DNA of 64,000 nucleotides from UBA11222 sp049323435 (GTDB lineage: Bacteria; Pseudomonadota; Alphaproteobacteria; UBA11222). Each line of letters starts with the position of its first letter. Position 1 is the first letter of the stretch. The notes under the pieces were generated by a model. That model saw only the letters and a list, made by a program, of their open reading frames with translations, had not been told where the DNA came from and did no database searches. Made by a program: the position numbers and the translations under genes. Of the stretch, positions 41,225 to 50,531 are shown piece by piece. The stretch covers positions 1 through 64,000 of the forward strand of contig JBMOMX010000032.1 of NCBI GenBank assembly GCA_049323435.1, written 5' to 3'.

Positions 41225-42436
41225 TTAGAAATCCAGCATCAGGGTAAGGGCCAGCGCCTTGTCTTCAATGCTGGCCGGGCTGATATTGCTGGCCGGTCCG
41301 GCAGCTTCGTCATCAGCAAAAGTCAGATCCGCGCTGATGGCCACTCCGGGTCCCAATTTATACTGGGCGCCGATATCAACCAGTTTAAGCTGATTGTCTC
41401 CAGGTGCGCCGCGTGTGCCATCCTGTTCGGAATTCATATAGGCAATGCCCGCCTGCCAGGGGCCGGTCGCATAGGTCACGCCGACATTCCAGGCTTCTTC
41501 GTTGCGGTCATCCCGGAACAGCGTGCCCGGACGGCCCGGAACCAGGCCGTCTGAACCATAATAGCCCGCGCCCAGGGTCCAGCCCATGCTGGTGAAATTG
41601 GCGCCCAGGTGCCAGGCTTCCGGATCGTCGGAAATCGGCGAGGCAATGCCACGCCCTGCGGCAGTCAGGCCGAAGGATTCATGATCGCCCCAGGCATATC
41701 CCGCAGACAGTTTGATGCCGATATTCGAGAATTCGCCGACATAGCTGCCGCCCAGTTCGATAATATCTTCAACACCGCCATTGGCGTCGCTGCGCACGCC
41801 GAACGTGTTAACCCAGCCGGTTCCTGTTGCCGGATCCGAAGTGCCAAGACCGGCAGTGCCGGCAGTCGTGCCGCCGGCGACAAAGCCTGCACCAGCGCTG
41901 TCATTTGACGGGGTGTAGGACATGCCAAGCTGGAAGCCCGTCATGCGCGGGGTGAAATAGGTCACCTTGTTGGCGTCGCCCGACATTCTGATGCGGGTGG
42001 TGGTACGCGCGCTGAAACGCGAAATGTGCCAGAAAATCGGGGTGTCTACGCCATGGGCGTCCGTCACATAGGGCGCGGTATAGGCCATTTTGAATGGCGC
42101 GCTGTCGGTGGAGCCGATTTCGCCGCGGCCCATGCCGCCTTCGAGATAGGCGAACACTTCTTCATTGCCGAGCGCGGAACCGCCGATCTGTTCCTTGAAT
42201 TCGATATTGGCGCCAACCGTTACGCCATTATCCAGCACGGTCGAGCCATTGACATTAATTTCGACATCCTGCTTGACAGAGCTGTCGCCCGTGCCTGCCG
42301 CATCGTCATCATGCAGCACAAAAGCCGCATCGTAAAAGCCATTGATCTTCATAGAGATCGGGTCAGCGGCCAAAGCCCCGCCCATCATCAAGCCAGAGGC
42401 CACCAGTGCGGTAGTGCCATAAAGGAACGTTTTCAT
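41225..42436 (-). CDS. Outer-membrane porin
   Basis: A 403-residue general porin with a signal peptide (MKTFLYGTTALVASGLMMGGALA, cleaved before ADPISM). Alternating beta-strand segments with acidic loops follow, and it ends in LALTLMLDF, the terminal Phe typical of BAM substrates. It is expected to be a trimeric 16-strand barrel for small solutes. A good ribosome site (GAGGTAAAGT) precedes the ATG, and a strong terminator follows. Whether it takes up sulfate, near its neighbours, is unknown. Confidence 0.88.
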   Translation of the reverse strand: MKTFLYGTTALVASGLMMGGALAADPISMKINGFYDAAFVLHDDDAAGTGDSSVKQDVEINVNGSTVLDNGVTVGANIEFKEQIGGSALGNEEVFAYLEGGMGRGEIGSTDSAPFKMAYTAPYVTDAHGVDTPIFWHISRFSARTTTRIRMSGDANKVTYFTPRMTGFQLGMSYTPSNDSAGAGFVAGGTTAGTAGLGTSDPATGTGWVNTFGVRSDANGGVEDIIELGGSYVGEFSNIGIKLSAGYAWGDHESFGLTAAGRGIASPISDDPEAWHLGANFTSMGWTLGAGYYGSDGLVPGRPGTLFRDDRNEEAWNVGVTYATGPWQAGIAYMNSEQDGTRGAPGDNQLKLVDIGAQYKLGPGVAISADLTFADDEAAGPASNISPASIEDKALALTLMLDF

Positions 42437-42982
42437 ACTTTACCTCGTATTAATTGGGTTAACCGCCGCACCCCGGAGCAGAACGACCGCCCCCAAAACC
42501 TGGAGCCATCCCTGCTGAAATCCGAAACCGTCAGAACCGCCAACATGCGGGGCACCCGCTGCACCCGCCATTTCGCGGCCAATCTCGCAAACTGCACTGA
42601 CTGGGTCAAGCGCTAACGCCTAAACATTTCCGGGCGCCCGCACAAATAGTTTAACCTGTTGCTTGAACATCACATAAGCCCGGACATAGCCTTGTTTTTT
42701 GGCGGATTTCTTAGCAAACTGCCTGTTTATAAGGCATTATGAACAGATGTTTCCTTGCTCTATCACAGCGGCGCATGCCTGTGCCGCAAATCAGCGCCGG
42801 CATAATTACGCCACACTTTCATCGCAGTTAATTAGAAGCTAATGCTGTGCAAAGGTTGCCGCCTTTGCGGCTTGTCTTTATAAAGCGGCATCAGGATGGC
42901 AGCCTTTTTCACGCACAGCGTTGGAACCTGATTAATAATGCTGTTGATTTGGTTAAATTCCGGTTCAGATAAGGGGAAGATC
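42437..42982. other. Divergent non-coding region between porin and DUF3576 genes
   Basis: These 546 bp carry no gene I can support. A near-perfect inverted repeat, CTGTTTATAA-GGCA-TTATGAACAG (42723-42746), is the only notable structure and could be an operator for the porin. A minus-strand frame at 42832-43023 lacks a ribosome site and overlaps the DUF3576 leader. Confidence 0.5.
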
Positions 42983-43543
42983 TTGTTACAGGCGGCGCAG
43001 AATTTACGGATTACCCGCTTCATTGTCCTGCTTTGCGGCGCAGCACTGCTGGCGGCGTGCGGCGGCGGCGATCCCGAATCACGTTATCCCGAAAAAGTCG
43101 GCAAAAACCGCTATGACCCGGCGCCATCAGGGGCCAGGCAGACTGAGGCGGATGGCCTGTTCGGACCGGGCGGCATTTTCGGCCTGGGCGGAGACAAGGA
43201 AAAAGATGGCGGCGGCGGCATCGGGGTTAACAGCTTTTTATGGCGGGCCAGTCTGGACACGATATCCTTTATGCCAATGTCCTCGGCGGATCCGTTTGGC
43301 GGCGTGCTGATTACCGATTGGTATATCAATCCGGCACATCCCAATGAACGCTTTAAAATGACGGTTTATATTCTGGACAAACGCCTGCGCGCTGACGGGG
43401 TTAAAGTTTCCGTGTTCCGCCAGGAAATGGGCCCGGGCGGGAACTGGGTCGATGCACCCAGCAATCCGGAGACAGGGGTCCGCGTGGAAAATGCCATCCT
43501 GACACGTGCCCGCCAGCTGCGTATTGATAGCGAGGCGGGTTAA
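42983..43543 (+). CDS. DUF3576 lipoprotein
   Basis: A 186-residue predicted outer-membrane lipoprotein: a short basic N terminus, a hydrophobic stretch and the lipobox LLAAC, then a Gly-rich disordered segment (about 50-75) and the DUF3576 core (SFLWRASLDTISFMP...GGVLITDWY). In Alphaproteobacteria this family regularly precedes leuS, as here (36 bp gap). The start is TTG 42983 because AAGGGGAAGA lies directly before it; a farther upstream start at 42938 would lengthen the signal region. Function unknown. Confidence 0.8.
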   Translation: MLQAAQNLRITRFIVLLCGAALLAACGGGDPESRYPEKVGKNRYDPAPSGARQTEADGLFGPGGIFGLGGDKEKDGGGGIGVNSFLWRASLDTISFMPMSSADPFGGVLITDWYINPAHPNERFKMTVYILDKRLRADGVKVSVFRQEMGPGGNWVDAPSNPETGVRVENAILTRARQLRIDSEAG

Positions 43544-43579
43544 AGCTGCCTGATCACCCCTGCGCGCCCGGAAATTTTT

Positions 43580-46171
43580 ATGTCACGATATAATCCCAAG
43601 CAATCTGAACAGAAATGGCAGGACCGCTGGCATAAGGCGCAGGCCTTTCGCGCGGTGCCTGATGCCCGTGAAAAATATTATGTGCTGGAAATGTTTCCCT
43701 ATCCGTCCGGGCGGATTCACATGGGCCATGTCCGCAATTACACCATGGGCGATATTGTCGCGCGCTACAAACGCGCCCGCGGATTTAATGTGCTTCACCC
43801 GATGGGCTGGGACGCATTTGGCATGCCTGCTGAAAATGCCGCGCGTGAACGCGGCGTGCATCCCGCCATCTGGACCTATGAAAATATCGCCACCATGCGC
43901 AGCCAGTTAAAGGCGCTTGGCCTGTCGATAGACTGGACGCGCGAACTGGCGACCTGCGATGCGCAATATTACGGCCATGAACAGCGGATGTTTCTGGATT
44001 TTCTGGAGGCAGGCCTGGTGACCCGGAAAGAATCCTCGGTCAACTGGGATCCGGTGGATGGCACCGTGCTGGCCAATGAGCAGGTCATTGACGGGCGCGG
44101 CTGGCGTTCCGGCGCGCTGGTGGAACAGCGCCTTCTTACCCAGTGGTTTTTTAAAATCACCGCCTATGCGGATGAATTACTGCTATCGCTGGACACGCTG
44201 GAGCGCTGGCCCGAAAAAGTACGCCTGATGCAGAGCAACTGGATCGGGCGTTCCGAAGGGATGCGGATACGCTTTGCGCTTACGGGGGCGCACGCCGCAA
44301 GCCTGCCGGGAGATGGCGTGCTGGAAGTATACACCACGCGCCATGATACGATTTTCGGCATGAGCTTCTGCGCCATTTCGGCGGATCATCCGATTGCGCT
44401 GGCGCTGGCGTCACGCGATCCGGCCATCGCTGCCTTCTGCAAGCAATGCCGTGAGGGCGGCGGCACGGCGGAAGTGCTGGAACGCGCGGAAAAGCTTGGA
44501 TATGACACGCAATTAAAGGTACGCCATCCCTTTGTTGCGGGACGCGAGGTTCCGGTTTATATCGCCAATTTTGTGCTGATGGGATATGGAACGGGCGCTA
44601 TTTTCGGCTGCCCGGCGCATGATCAGCGCGATCTGGATTTCGCCCGCAAATATGCCCTGGAAGTTCTGCCGGTTGTCGCCCCTGTTGGAGAGACAGACAT
44701 CCTTATCATTAATGATGCGTATACGGACAATCAGAACGGGCGTATGGTTAATTCCGCCTTTCTGAATGGCATGGCCATCGCCGAGGCGAAATCCGAAGTT
44801 TCAAAACGCCTGAGCGCAATGGGCGCCGGCGAAGCGGCGGTAAGTTTCCGGCTGCGCGACTGGGGCGTTTCACGCCAGCGCTATTGGGGCTGTCCGATTC
44901 CGGTTATTCATTGCGCGGAGTGCGGTGTTGTGCCGGTGCCGCGCGATCAGCTGCCGGTCACCCTTCCGGAAGATGTCACATTCGACAGGCCGGGAAATCC
45001 GCTGGCGCACCATCCATCATGGAAACATGCGCCCTGCCCGAAATGCGCCAAGCCGGCGATTCGCGAAACAGATACCTTTGATACCTTTGTTGATTCGTCC
45101 TGGTATTTTGCACGCTTTTGCAGCCCGCATGCCGCCGTGCCGGTTGACCGCGCCGAAGCCGATTACTGGATGCCCGTCGATCAATATATTGGCGGTGTCG
45201 AACATGCCATTCTGCATCTGCTTTATTCGCGCTTTTATACCAGGGCCATGAAGCAGACCGGCTATGCAAGGGACAGCGAACCATTCAGCGGACTGTTTAC
45301 CCAGGGCATGGTGACGCACGAAACCTATAAGGACCAGACCGGCGCCTGGCTGTTTCCCGAGCAAATTATCAAGCGCGATGGCGCCGCTGTGCACAAAGAT
45401 ACCGGCGCGCCGGTGCAGATCGGCAAGATCGAATCCATGTCCAAATCAAAGCGCAATGTGGTTGATCCCGAAAATATTATTGCGCATTACGGGGCCGACA
45501 CGGCGCGCTGGTTTGTGGTTTCCGACACGCCGCCCGAACGGGACATTGAATGGACCGAAGCAGGCGTTGAAGGCGCCTGGCGCTTTACCCAGCGCGTCTG
45601 GCGTCTGGTCAATGACGCCTTGACGCTGGTGCCGCCGCCCGGCGATGCGGTGCAAGGCGGGACTTTTGGCCCGCTCGGCCAGGCGCTGCGGCAGGCTTCG
45701 CATCAGGCAATTGCCGCCGTGACCGAGGATATTGAGCGGTTTCACTTTAACCGTGCTGTGGCGCGGATTTATGAATTATCCAATCATATCAACAGCTTTA
45801 TGTCGCAGGGGACGGAGGAACCAGGGGCAGGCCTTGCATTGCGTGAGGCGCTGGAAAGCCTGATTCTGCTGTCGGCACCCATGATGCCGCATCTGGCTGA
45901 GGAATGCTGGGCCCAGCTTGGGCATACACAGATGGCGGTGGATCAGCCCTGGCCTGTCGCGGACCCGGAGCTTACCCGCACCGATACGGTTCTGGTCATT
46001 GTTCAGGTGAATGGCAAGCGGCGCGGTGAACTGAATGTTCCGCCGCAGACGCCTGCTGCCGAGCTTGAGGCCAGGGCATTGGCCCTGGAGGGGATCACCC
46101 GCCATCTGGAGGGGAAACCGGTGCGCAAGGTGATTATCGTGCCGGACCGGATTGTCAATGTCGTGGCATAG
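43580..46171 (+). CDS. leuS: Leucyl-tRNA synthetase
   Basis: An 863-residue class Ia synthetase with the HIGH-type motif PYPSGRIHMGH, the CP1 editing domain (TRHDTIFGMSF, YGTGAIFGCPAHDQRD), tryptophan-rich and zinc-like segments, and KMSKS as SMSKSKRN. It charges tRNA-Leu and edits misacylated products. The length is normal. Its end overlaps the start of lptE, a standard alphaproteobacterial order. Confidence 0.97.
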   Translation: MSRYNPKQSEQKWQDRWHKAQAFRAVPDAREKYYVLEMFPYPSGRIHMGHVRNYTMGDIVARYKRARGFNVLHPMGWDAFGMPAENAARERGVHPAIWTYENIATMRSQLKALGLSIDWTRELATCDAQYYGHEQRMFLDFLEAGLVTRKESSVNWDPVDGTVLANEQVIDGRGWRSGALVEQRLLTQWFFKITAYADELLLSLDTLERWPEKVRLMQSNWIGRSEGMRIRFALTGAHAASLPGDGVLEVYTTRHDTIFGMSFCAISADHPIALALASRDPAIAAFCKQCREGGGTAEVLERAEKLGYDTQLKVRHPFVAGREVPVYIANFVLMGYGTGAIFGCPAHDQRDLDFARKYALEVLPVVAPVGETDILIINDAYTDNQNGRMVNSAFLNGMAIAEAKSEVSKRLSAMGAGEAAVSFRLRDWGVSRQRYWGCPIPVIHCAECGVVPVPRDQLPVTLPEDVTFDRPGNPLAHHPSWKHAPCPKCAKPAIRETDTFDTFVDSSWYFARFCSPHAAVPVDRAEADYWMPVDQYIGGVEHAILHLLYSRFYTRAMKQTGYARDSEPFSGLFTQGMVTHETYKDQTGAWLFPEQIIKRDGAAVHKDTGAPVQIGKIESMSKSKRNVVDPENIIAHYGADTARWFVVSDTPPERDIEWTEAGVEGAWRFTQRVWRLVNDALTLVPPPGDAVQGGTFGPLGQALRQASHQAIAAVTEDIERFHFNRAVARIYELSNHINSFMSQGTEEPGAGLALREALESLILLSAPMMPHLAEECWAQLGHTQMAVDQPWPVADPELTRTDTVLVIVQVNGKRRGELNVPPQTPAAELEARALALEGITRHLEGKPVRKVIIVPDRIVNVVA

Positions 46172-46679
46172 GCGCGACATTCTGACAGTGATTGGCGTCG
46201 GCCTGTTGGGCGGCTGCGGCTTTCAACCACTTTACGGGCAGCGCGCGCAAAGCAATTCGGCGCCGGCGCAATTTTCCCAAATCGCGCTGAACCCGATTGA
46301 CGGGCGTGCCGGTCACCATCTGCAAAACTATCTGATTGACCGTTTTTCGGCGCGTGGGGGTAATATCAAAAAAGCCTACCGGCTGGATATAGCCCTGACG
46401 GAGCGCAAGGATGGGCTGGCCATTCGGGAAGATGAATCCGTCACACGATTCAACTATAGATTGTTGGGCACGGTGCGGTTAACCCGCATACAGGATCAGA
46501 AGATCCTGTATGAAACCAGCCTGCGGGCGACCTCTGCATTCAACGTCGTTGATTCCGAGTTTGCCACATTAAGCGCCGAGCGGGACGCGGAGGAACGCGC
46601 CGCCCGCGATCTGAGCGGAGAAGTGGTGACCCGTCTGGCGTTATATTTTCAGCGCAGCGCAGCGCAACCCCCGGCATAG
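46158..46679 (+). CDS. lptE: LPS-assembly lipoprotein LptE
   Basis: A 173-residue lipoprotein with a lipobox (GLLGGC) at about residue 21 and the LptE/RlpB-like pattern GCGFQPLYG...NYLIDRFSARG...FNYRLLGTVRLTR. With LptD it inserts lipopolysaccharide in the outer membrane. Its start overlaps the leuS stop: ATG 46158, or TTG 46152 two codons earlier. Its presence implies that LPS transport exists in this organism. Confidence 0.87.
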   Translation: MSWHRRDILTVIGVGLLGGCGFQPLYGQRAQSNSAPAQFSQIALNPIDGRAGHHLQNYLIDRFSARGGNIKKAYRLDIALTERKDGLAIREDESVTRFNYRLLGTVRLTRIQDQKILYETSLRATSAFNVVDSEFATLSAERDAEERAARDLSGEVVTRLALYFQRSAAQPPA

Positions 46680-46687
46680 GGCCCTGC

Positions 46688-48103
46688 ATGATTGTCAAAG
46701 GCGCAAGTTTGGAACAATTATTGAAGCGCCCGGCCAGCGCCCTTCGCGCCGTGCTGTTTTATGGACCCAATGAGGGGCGTGTCCGGGAACATGCCCAGCG
46801 CGTGACCCAGGCGATTGTCGCGGATATACATGACCCGTTTCGCATTGCCAATCTGACCGGAGCCGCGCTTAAGGAAGATCCTGCACTTCTGGGTGATGAG
46901 GCGGCTGCGATTGCCATGACCGGCGGGCGCCGGGTAATACGCCTGAGCGGGGCCGGGGATGCCCTGCTTCCGGCATTTCTGAATTTTCTGCAAGACCCCA
47001 AAGGCGATTCGCTGATCGTCATGGAGGCGGGAGCACTGACCAAAACCTCCAAATTGCGCAAAACTTTTGAGGACAGTCCGTTATGCGCAATCGCTGCCTG
47101 TTATGAAGACAGTGCAGCCGATCTGTCGGCAATGGTCACTGATCACTTGGCGCAGAACGGGCTGAGGATTACTTCAGATGCTAAGGACTATCTGCTGCAA
47201 TGTTTGGGCGAAGACCGCATGGCCAGCCGACAGGAACTGGACAAGCTGGTTTTATATAAGGGATTTTGGACACGCCAACGGAACAGTAGAGATATCAAAG
47301 ATGTCATGGCAGGCGTCGGTAGCCAGGATACCGGCGATATCCCAGGTATCGGAGATATACCTGACACAATAGATAGCCATGATGGCGCAGATATCCTGGC
47401 TATCGCGGATAGCAGAGGTATCACCGGTACCAATACTATCCTGGATTGCACGGATATCCATGATGCCATAGCTATCGCAGATGTCTTAGAGACCCCTGAC
47501 ATCAGGGGTATAAAAGATACCGGCGGTATCATGGATGTCCATGACCGCTCTGATAGCCATGATAGCTCTGATAGCCATGATGGCCATGATGGCTATGATG
47601 GCCATGATCTCCGGCATGGCATGGCGTCCAAGGATAATCTGGTGCGCTTGCAGGATGTGCAGGCCTGTATTGGCGATGGTGCCGTTCACAGTCTCGATGA
47701 AATTTGTGACTGCCTGTGTCTGGGCGATCCTGAAGCGCTGGATGCGCATATTCAGCGCGCTTTTGCGGGCGGGGTTTCCCCTATCACTATCTTGCGTGCG
47801 CTCAGCACCCATCTGATGAAACTGCAACTGGTACTCGCGGCGCAGGCGAAGGGCAGTTCTGCCGATATGGCGCTGCGGGTGCTGCGGCCGCCTTTGCATT
47901 TCTCAAGAATCACGGCATTCCGCCGCATGCTGCCTATGTGGAATACGCAGTTGGCCGCACATGCGCTGGAACAGGTGCTGCGGACCGAGGCGGCCTGTAA
48001 AACCACCGGCGCACCGGATTTCAGCCTGTGCAGCCAGGCCCTGCTTCAGCTGGCGCATCTGCCGCGCCGCGCCCGGACGGCCCCCCCGGCCGGGCTGAGT
48101 TAA
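46688..48103 (+). CDS. holA: DNA polymerase III delta subunit HolA with a large internal insertion
   Basis: A 471-residue clamp-loader delta subunit. Residues 1-192 (LFYGPNEGRVREHAQRVTQAI...DRMASRQELDKLVLYKG) and 318-471 (LVRLQDVQACIGDGAVHSLDEI...) look like ordinary HolA. Between them lie about 125 residues of low complexity, rich in Asp, Ile, Gly and His and ending in (Asp-X-X) tripeptide repeats. Without the insertion the protein would be about 346 residues, the usual length. The insertion is in frame at the border between the AAA+-like part and the C-terminal collar domain. It lies 8 bp after lptE. Confidence 0.93.
   Translation: MIVKGASLEQLLKRPASALRAVLFYGPNEGRVREHAQRVTQAIVADIHDPFRIANLTGAALKEDPALLGDEAAAIAMTGGRRVIRLSGAGDALLPAFLNFLQDPKGDSLIVMEAGALTKTSKLRKTFEDSPLCAIAACYEDSAADLSAMVTDHLAQNGLRITSDAKDYLLQCLGEDRMASRQELDKLVLYKGFWTRQRNSRDIKDVMAGVGSQDTGDIPGIGDIPDTIDSHDGADILAIADSRGITGTNTILDCTDIHDAIAIADVLETPDIRGIKDTGGIMDVHDRSDSHDSSDSHDGHDGYDGHDLRHGMASKDNLVRLQDVQACIGDGAVHSLDEICDCLCLGDPEALDAHIQRAFAGGVSPITILRALSTHLMKLQLVLAAQAKGSSADMALRVLRPPLHFSRITAFRRMLPMWNTQLAAHALEQVLRTEAACKTTGAPDFSLCSQALLQLAHLPRRARTAPPAGLS
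47264..47638 (+). repeat. In-frame low-complexity insertion within holA
   Basis: About 375 bp built from variants of GATATC, GGTATC, GATACC and GATAGCCATGAT. The last part, 47543-47605, is seven tandem 9-bp units of the form GATRGCYAT, encoding Asp-Ser-His or Asp-Gly-His type tripeptides. The composition is more AT-rich and more repetitive than the flanking holA sequence. The frame stays open throughout. Confidence 0.85.
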
Positions 48104-48987
48104 AACTGGCCCTGAGCCGGATTGGTCAGCAATCGCTGATAGACATCCTCAAGCTGTTCCAACGATTTATATTCGATGGAAATGACACCTTCCAGAAAGC
48201 CCCGTGGCGAGATGGTCACCTTAAGCCCAAGCCCGTCCGCGATCTGTTTTTCCAGCGCCAGCAGATTGGGATCTTTTATCAGCGGGGGTTTTTTAGCGCC
48301 GGAGGGTTTGCGTCCTTTTGCCAGCGCCTCGGCATCGCGCACCGACAGCTTGCCTTTGACAATCTGTTGCGCCAGCGCTTCGGGATCAGACGCTGTGATC
48401 AGGGTGCGTGCATGTCCCGCGGAAAGGCGGTTATCTTCCAGCATCGCCTGGATGGATTCAGGCAGCGCCAGCAGCCGCAGCATATTGGCGACATGGCTGC
48501 GGCTTTTGCCCACCACGCGGCCGACATCCTCCTGCGAATGATCAAATTCATCTATCAGCCGGGCATAGCCGCGTGCCTCATCCATCGGGTTCAGATCTGC
48601 CCTTTGAATATTTTCAATCAGCGCCAGTTCCAGGCTTTCGGCATCGGTCAGATCCTTGACCAGAATCGGCACCTCATGCAGACGCGCCAATTGTGCCGCC
48701 CGCCAGCGCCGTTCCCCGGCAACAATTTCATAATGCTCGGCCAGATCGGGTACCGGACGCACCAGAATAGGTTGCAAGACGCCCTTTTCCCGAATGGAAT
48801 CGGTTAATTCCTTCAAAGCGGCATCGTCAAATTTTTTGCGCGGCTGAAAATGATTGGGGCGCAGATTGCCCACCGGGATATGTTGCGGGGTCCGCGAAGG
48901 CATGACGCGCCCAAAAGGTGAGCGTTCCTCGCCCAGCAACGCGGACAGTCCACGCCCCAGCTTCTGTCTTCTGATTTCGTCACTCAT
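48100..48987 (-). CDS. parB: Chromosome partitioning protein ParB
   Basis: A 295-residue ParB: an N-terminal segment (LGRGLSALLGE), the CTPase/ParB core with box II GERRWRAAQLA and NIQRADLNPMDEARGY, a helix-turn-helix (SHEDVGRVVGKSRSHVANMLRLL equivalents) and a C-terminal dimer domain. It loads at parS and slides as a CTP-dependent clamp. Two parS sites lie within 5 kb upstream. It overlaps the holA stop by 4 bp tail to tail. Confidence 0.96.
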   Translation of the reverse strand: MSDEIRRQKLGRGLSALLGEERSPFGRVMPSRTPQHIPVGNLRPNHFQPRKKFDDAALKELTDSIREKGVLQPILVRPVPDLAEHYEIVAGERRWRAAQLARLHEVPILVKDLTDAESLELALIENIQRADLNPMDEARGYARLIDEFDHSQEDVGRVVGKSRSHVANMLRLLALPESIQAMLEDNRLSAGHARTLITASDPEALAQQIVKGKLSVRDAEALAKGRKPSGAKKPPLIKDPNLLALEKQIADGLGLKVTISPRGFLEGVISIEYKSLEQLEDVYQRLLTNPAQGQF

Positions 48988-49015
48988 GATTTATTCCGCA
49001 CCCTTGCCGCAGGGG

Positions 49016-49867
49016 TCAGGCGGCTTTTGCCTGGCGCTCCTGCCGGAGAATTTCTCCAGCAAGTTTTATATAGGCCCGGCTGCCTGCGCAATGCATATCA
49101 TAGATCAGCACAGGCTTTCCGTAAGAGGGCGCTTCTGAAACCCGCACATTTCTGGGTATCACCGTGTCATAAACTTTTTTACCCAAAAATCCGCGCACAT
49201 CCAGGGCCACCTGATCCGAAAGATTATTGCGGGAATCAAACATGGTCAGGACAATGCCCTGAATTTCCAGCAGCGGATTCAAAGTGTCACGTACCATATC
49301 GACGGTGCGTAATAATTGGCTCAACCCTTCCAGCGCGAAAAACTCACATTGCAACGGCACCAGAATCGAATCTGCCGCCGCCAGCGCATTGATCGTGAGC
49401 AAAGAAAGTGCGGGCGGGCAATCAATCAGAATATAGCTAAAGGGAAGCTGCCCTGCTTGCGCCGATTGTAACAGCATATCCCGCAGGCGAAAATTCCGCC
49501 GGGGCAGGTTTATCAATTCCAGCTCCGCACCGGAAAGATCGACCGAAGATGGCAGCACGCTGAGACCCGGAATGGAAGAAGCCTGCACCGCCTGCACCAG
49601 ATCGGCCTCACCCATCAGCACTTCATAGATGGAACATTCCCGTGCCTGCTGGCTGACCCCCAAACCCGTGCTGGCATTACCTTGCGGGTCCAAATCAATC
49701 ACCAGCACCCGCTCGCCAACCGCCGCCAATGCGGTGCCCAGATTAATTGCGGTTGTGGTTTTCCCCACCCCGCCTTTCTGATTGGCAACCGCAATCAGAC
49801 GTGCGCCGCCAAGGTTTAATGTTTCACGTGAAACAGGCAAAGGTCGCGATACAGGAAAATCAGACAC
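49016..49867 (-). CDS. parA: Chromosome partitioning ATPase ParA
   Basis: A 283-residue Walker-type ATPase with the deviant Walker A KGGVGKTTTAIN, VLVIDLDPQGNAS and IDCPPALSLLT. It binds the nucleoid and moves ParB-parS complexes. The early codons contain a perfect parS (49820-49835), read as VSRETL. The gene overlaps rsmG by 8 bp and is followed by parB. Confidence 0.96.
   Translation of the reverse strand: MSDFPVSRPLPVSRETLNLGGARLIAVANQKGGVGKTTTAINLGTALAAVGERVLVIDLDPQGNASTGLGVSQQARECSIYEVLMGEADLVQAVQASSIPGLSVLPSSVDLSGAELELINLPRRNFRLRDMLLQSAQAGQLPFSYILIDCPPALSLLTINALAAADSILVPLQCEFFALEGLSQLLRTVDMVRDTLNPLLEIQGIVLTMFDSRNNLSDQVALDVRGFLGKKVYDTVIPRNVRVSEAPSYGKPVLIYDMHCAGSRAYIKLAGEILRQERQAKAA
49820..49835. 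promoter_or_regulatory. parS site 1 (perfect)
   Basis: TGTTTCACGTGAAACA, a full 16-bp palindrome identical to the bacterial parS consensus, lies inside the 5' part of parA. It is a ParB nucleation site. Confidence 0.96.
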
Positions 49868-50531
49868 GGGCTACCTCCGTGATTATCAGCACCTTGCCTG
49901 CCGAATGAGTTCGGCTTGGGTGCTGTATCACCGTCATTTTTCTATATTTTGCGGCCAATGTCAATTCATCATCTACATCTTGTCCTTTTAAAAGTAAATA
50001 AATCGTATCCGGCCCGGCAATCGGCGCAGTCAATTCCAGGATCCGATGCAGCGGGGCCAGCGCACGCGCCGTGATCAGCCGCGCCGGACCGCCCAATTGC
50101 GGCGGTTGTAGCTGCTCGATACGCTGCGCATGGACCTGTGCGGAAATTCCGGTGGCGCGAATCACTTCCTGCAAAAAAATTGCCTTGCGCTGATCGCTTT
50201 CGACCAGATGCAGGCTGGCGGCATTGCCCGTATCCTCCTGAAGCAGCGCAAGCACCAGACCCGGAAATCCGGCGCCACTGCCAATGTCCAGCCAGGGTGC
50301 GCGCTGTTCAGGCAGAAGATGTAAAAGCTGGGCGCTGTCACGCAGGTGGCGCTGCCACAAATCCGGCAGCGTGCTGGCGCTGACCAGATTGATCCTGGGC
50401 TGCCATTTTTGCAGCAATGCGACAAAGTGATTTACCCGCGCCAGTGCCGCCGGGCCAATATTGAATTCCCGTTGAAATTCCACCGGCCCATAAGGGCCGC
50501 TGCTGGCATTATCGCAATTGCCGCCGTTCAC
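49860..50531 (-). CDS. rsmG: 16S rRNA (guanine-N7) methyltransferase RsmG
   Basis: A 223-residue SAM-dependent methyltransferase (GidB) with the motif WLDIGSGAGFPGLVLAL, then HLVESDQRKAIFLQEV and LITARALAPL. It methylates G527 of 16S rRNA. Its GTG start overlaps the mnmG stop (GTGA), and its end overlaps parA. Confidence 0.95.
   Translation of the reverse strand: MNGGNCDNASSGPYGPVEFQREFNIGPAALARVNHFVALLQKWQPRINLVSASTLPDLWQRHLRDSAQLLHLLPEQRAPWLDIGSGAGFPGLVLALLQEDTGNAASLHLVESDQRKAIFLQEVIRATGISAQVHAQRIEQLQPPQLGGPARLITARALAPLHRILELTAPIAGPDTIYLLLKGQDVDDELTLAAKYRKMTVIQHPSRTHSAGKVLIITEVARV

Noticed and set aside
42832..43023. Minus-strand 63-codon frame upstream of the DUF3576 gene
   Set aside because: It overlaps the leader and lipobox region of the DUF3576 gene on the other strand and has no good ribosome site.
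47188..47899. Minus-strand frames across the holA repeat, rich in Ile, Ala and Met
   Set aside because: They arise because the palindromic repeat keeps several frames open; the plus frame continues normal HolA on both sides.
46688..48103. Reading HolA as a fusion of two proteins
   Set aside because: The two flanks are the N- and C-terminal parts of one HolA, so the block is an insertion and not a gene fusion.
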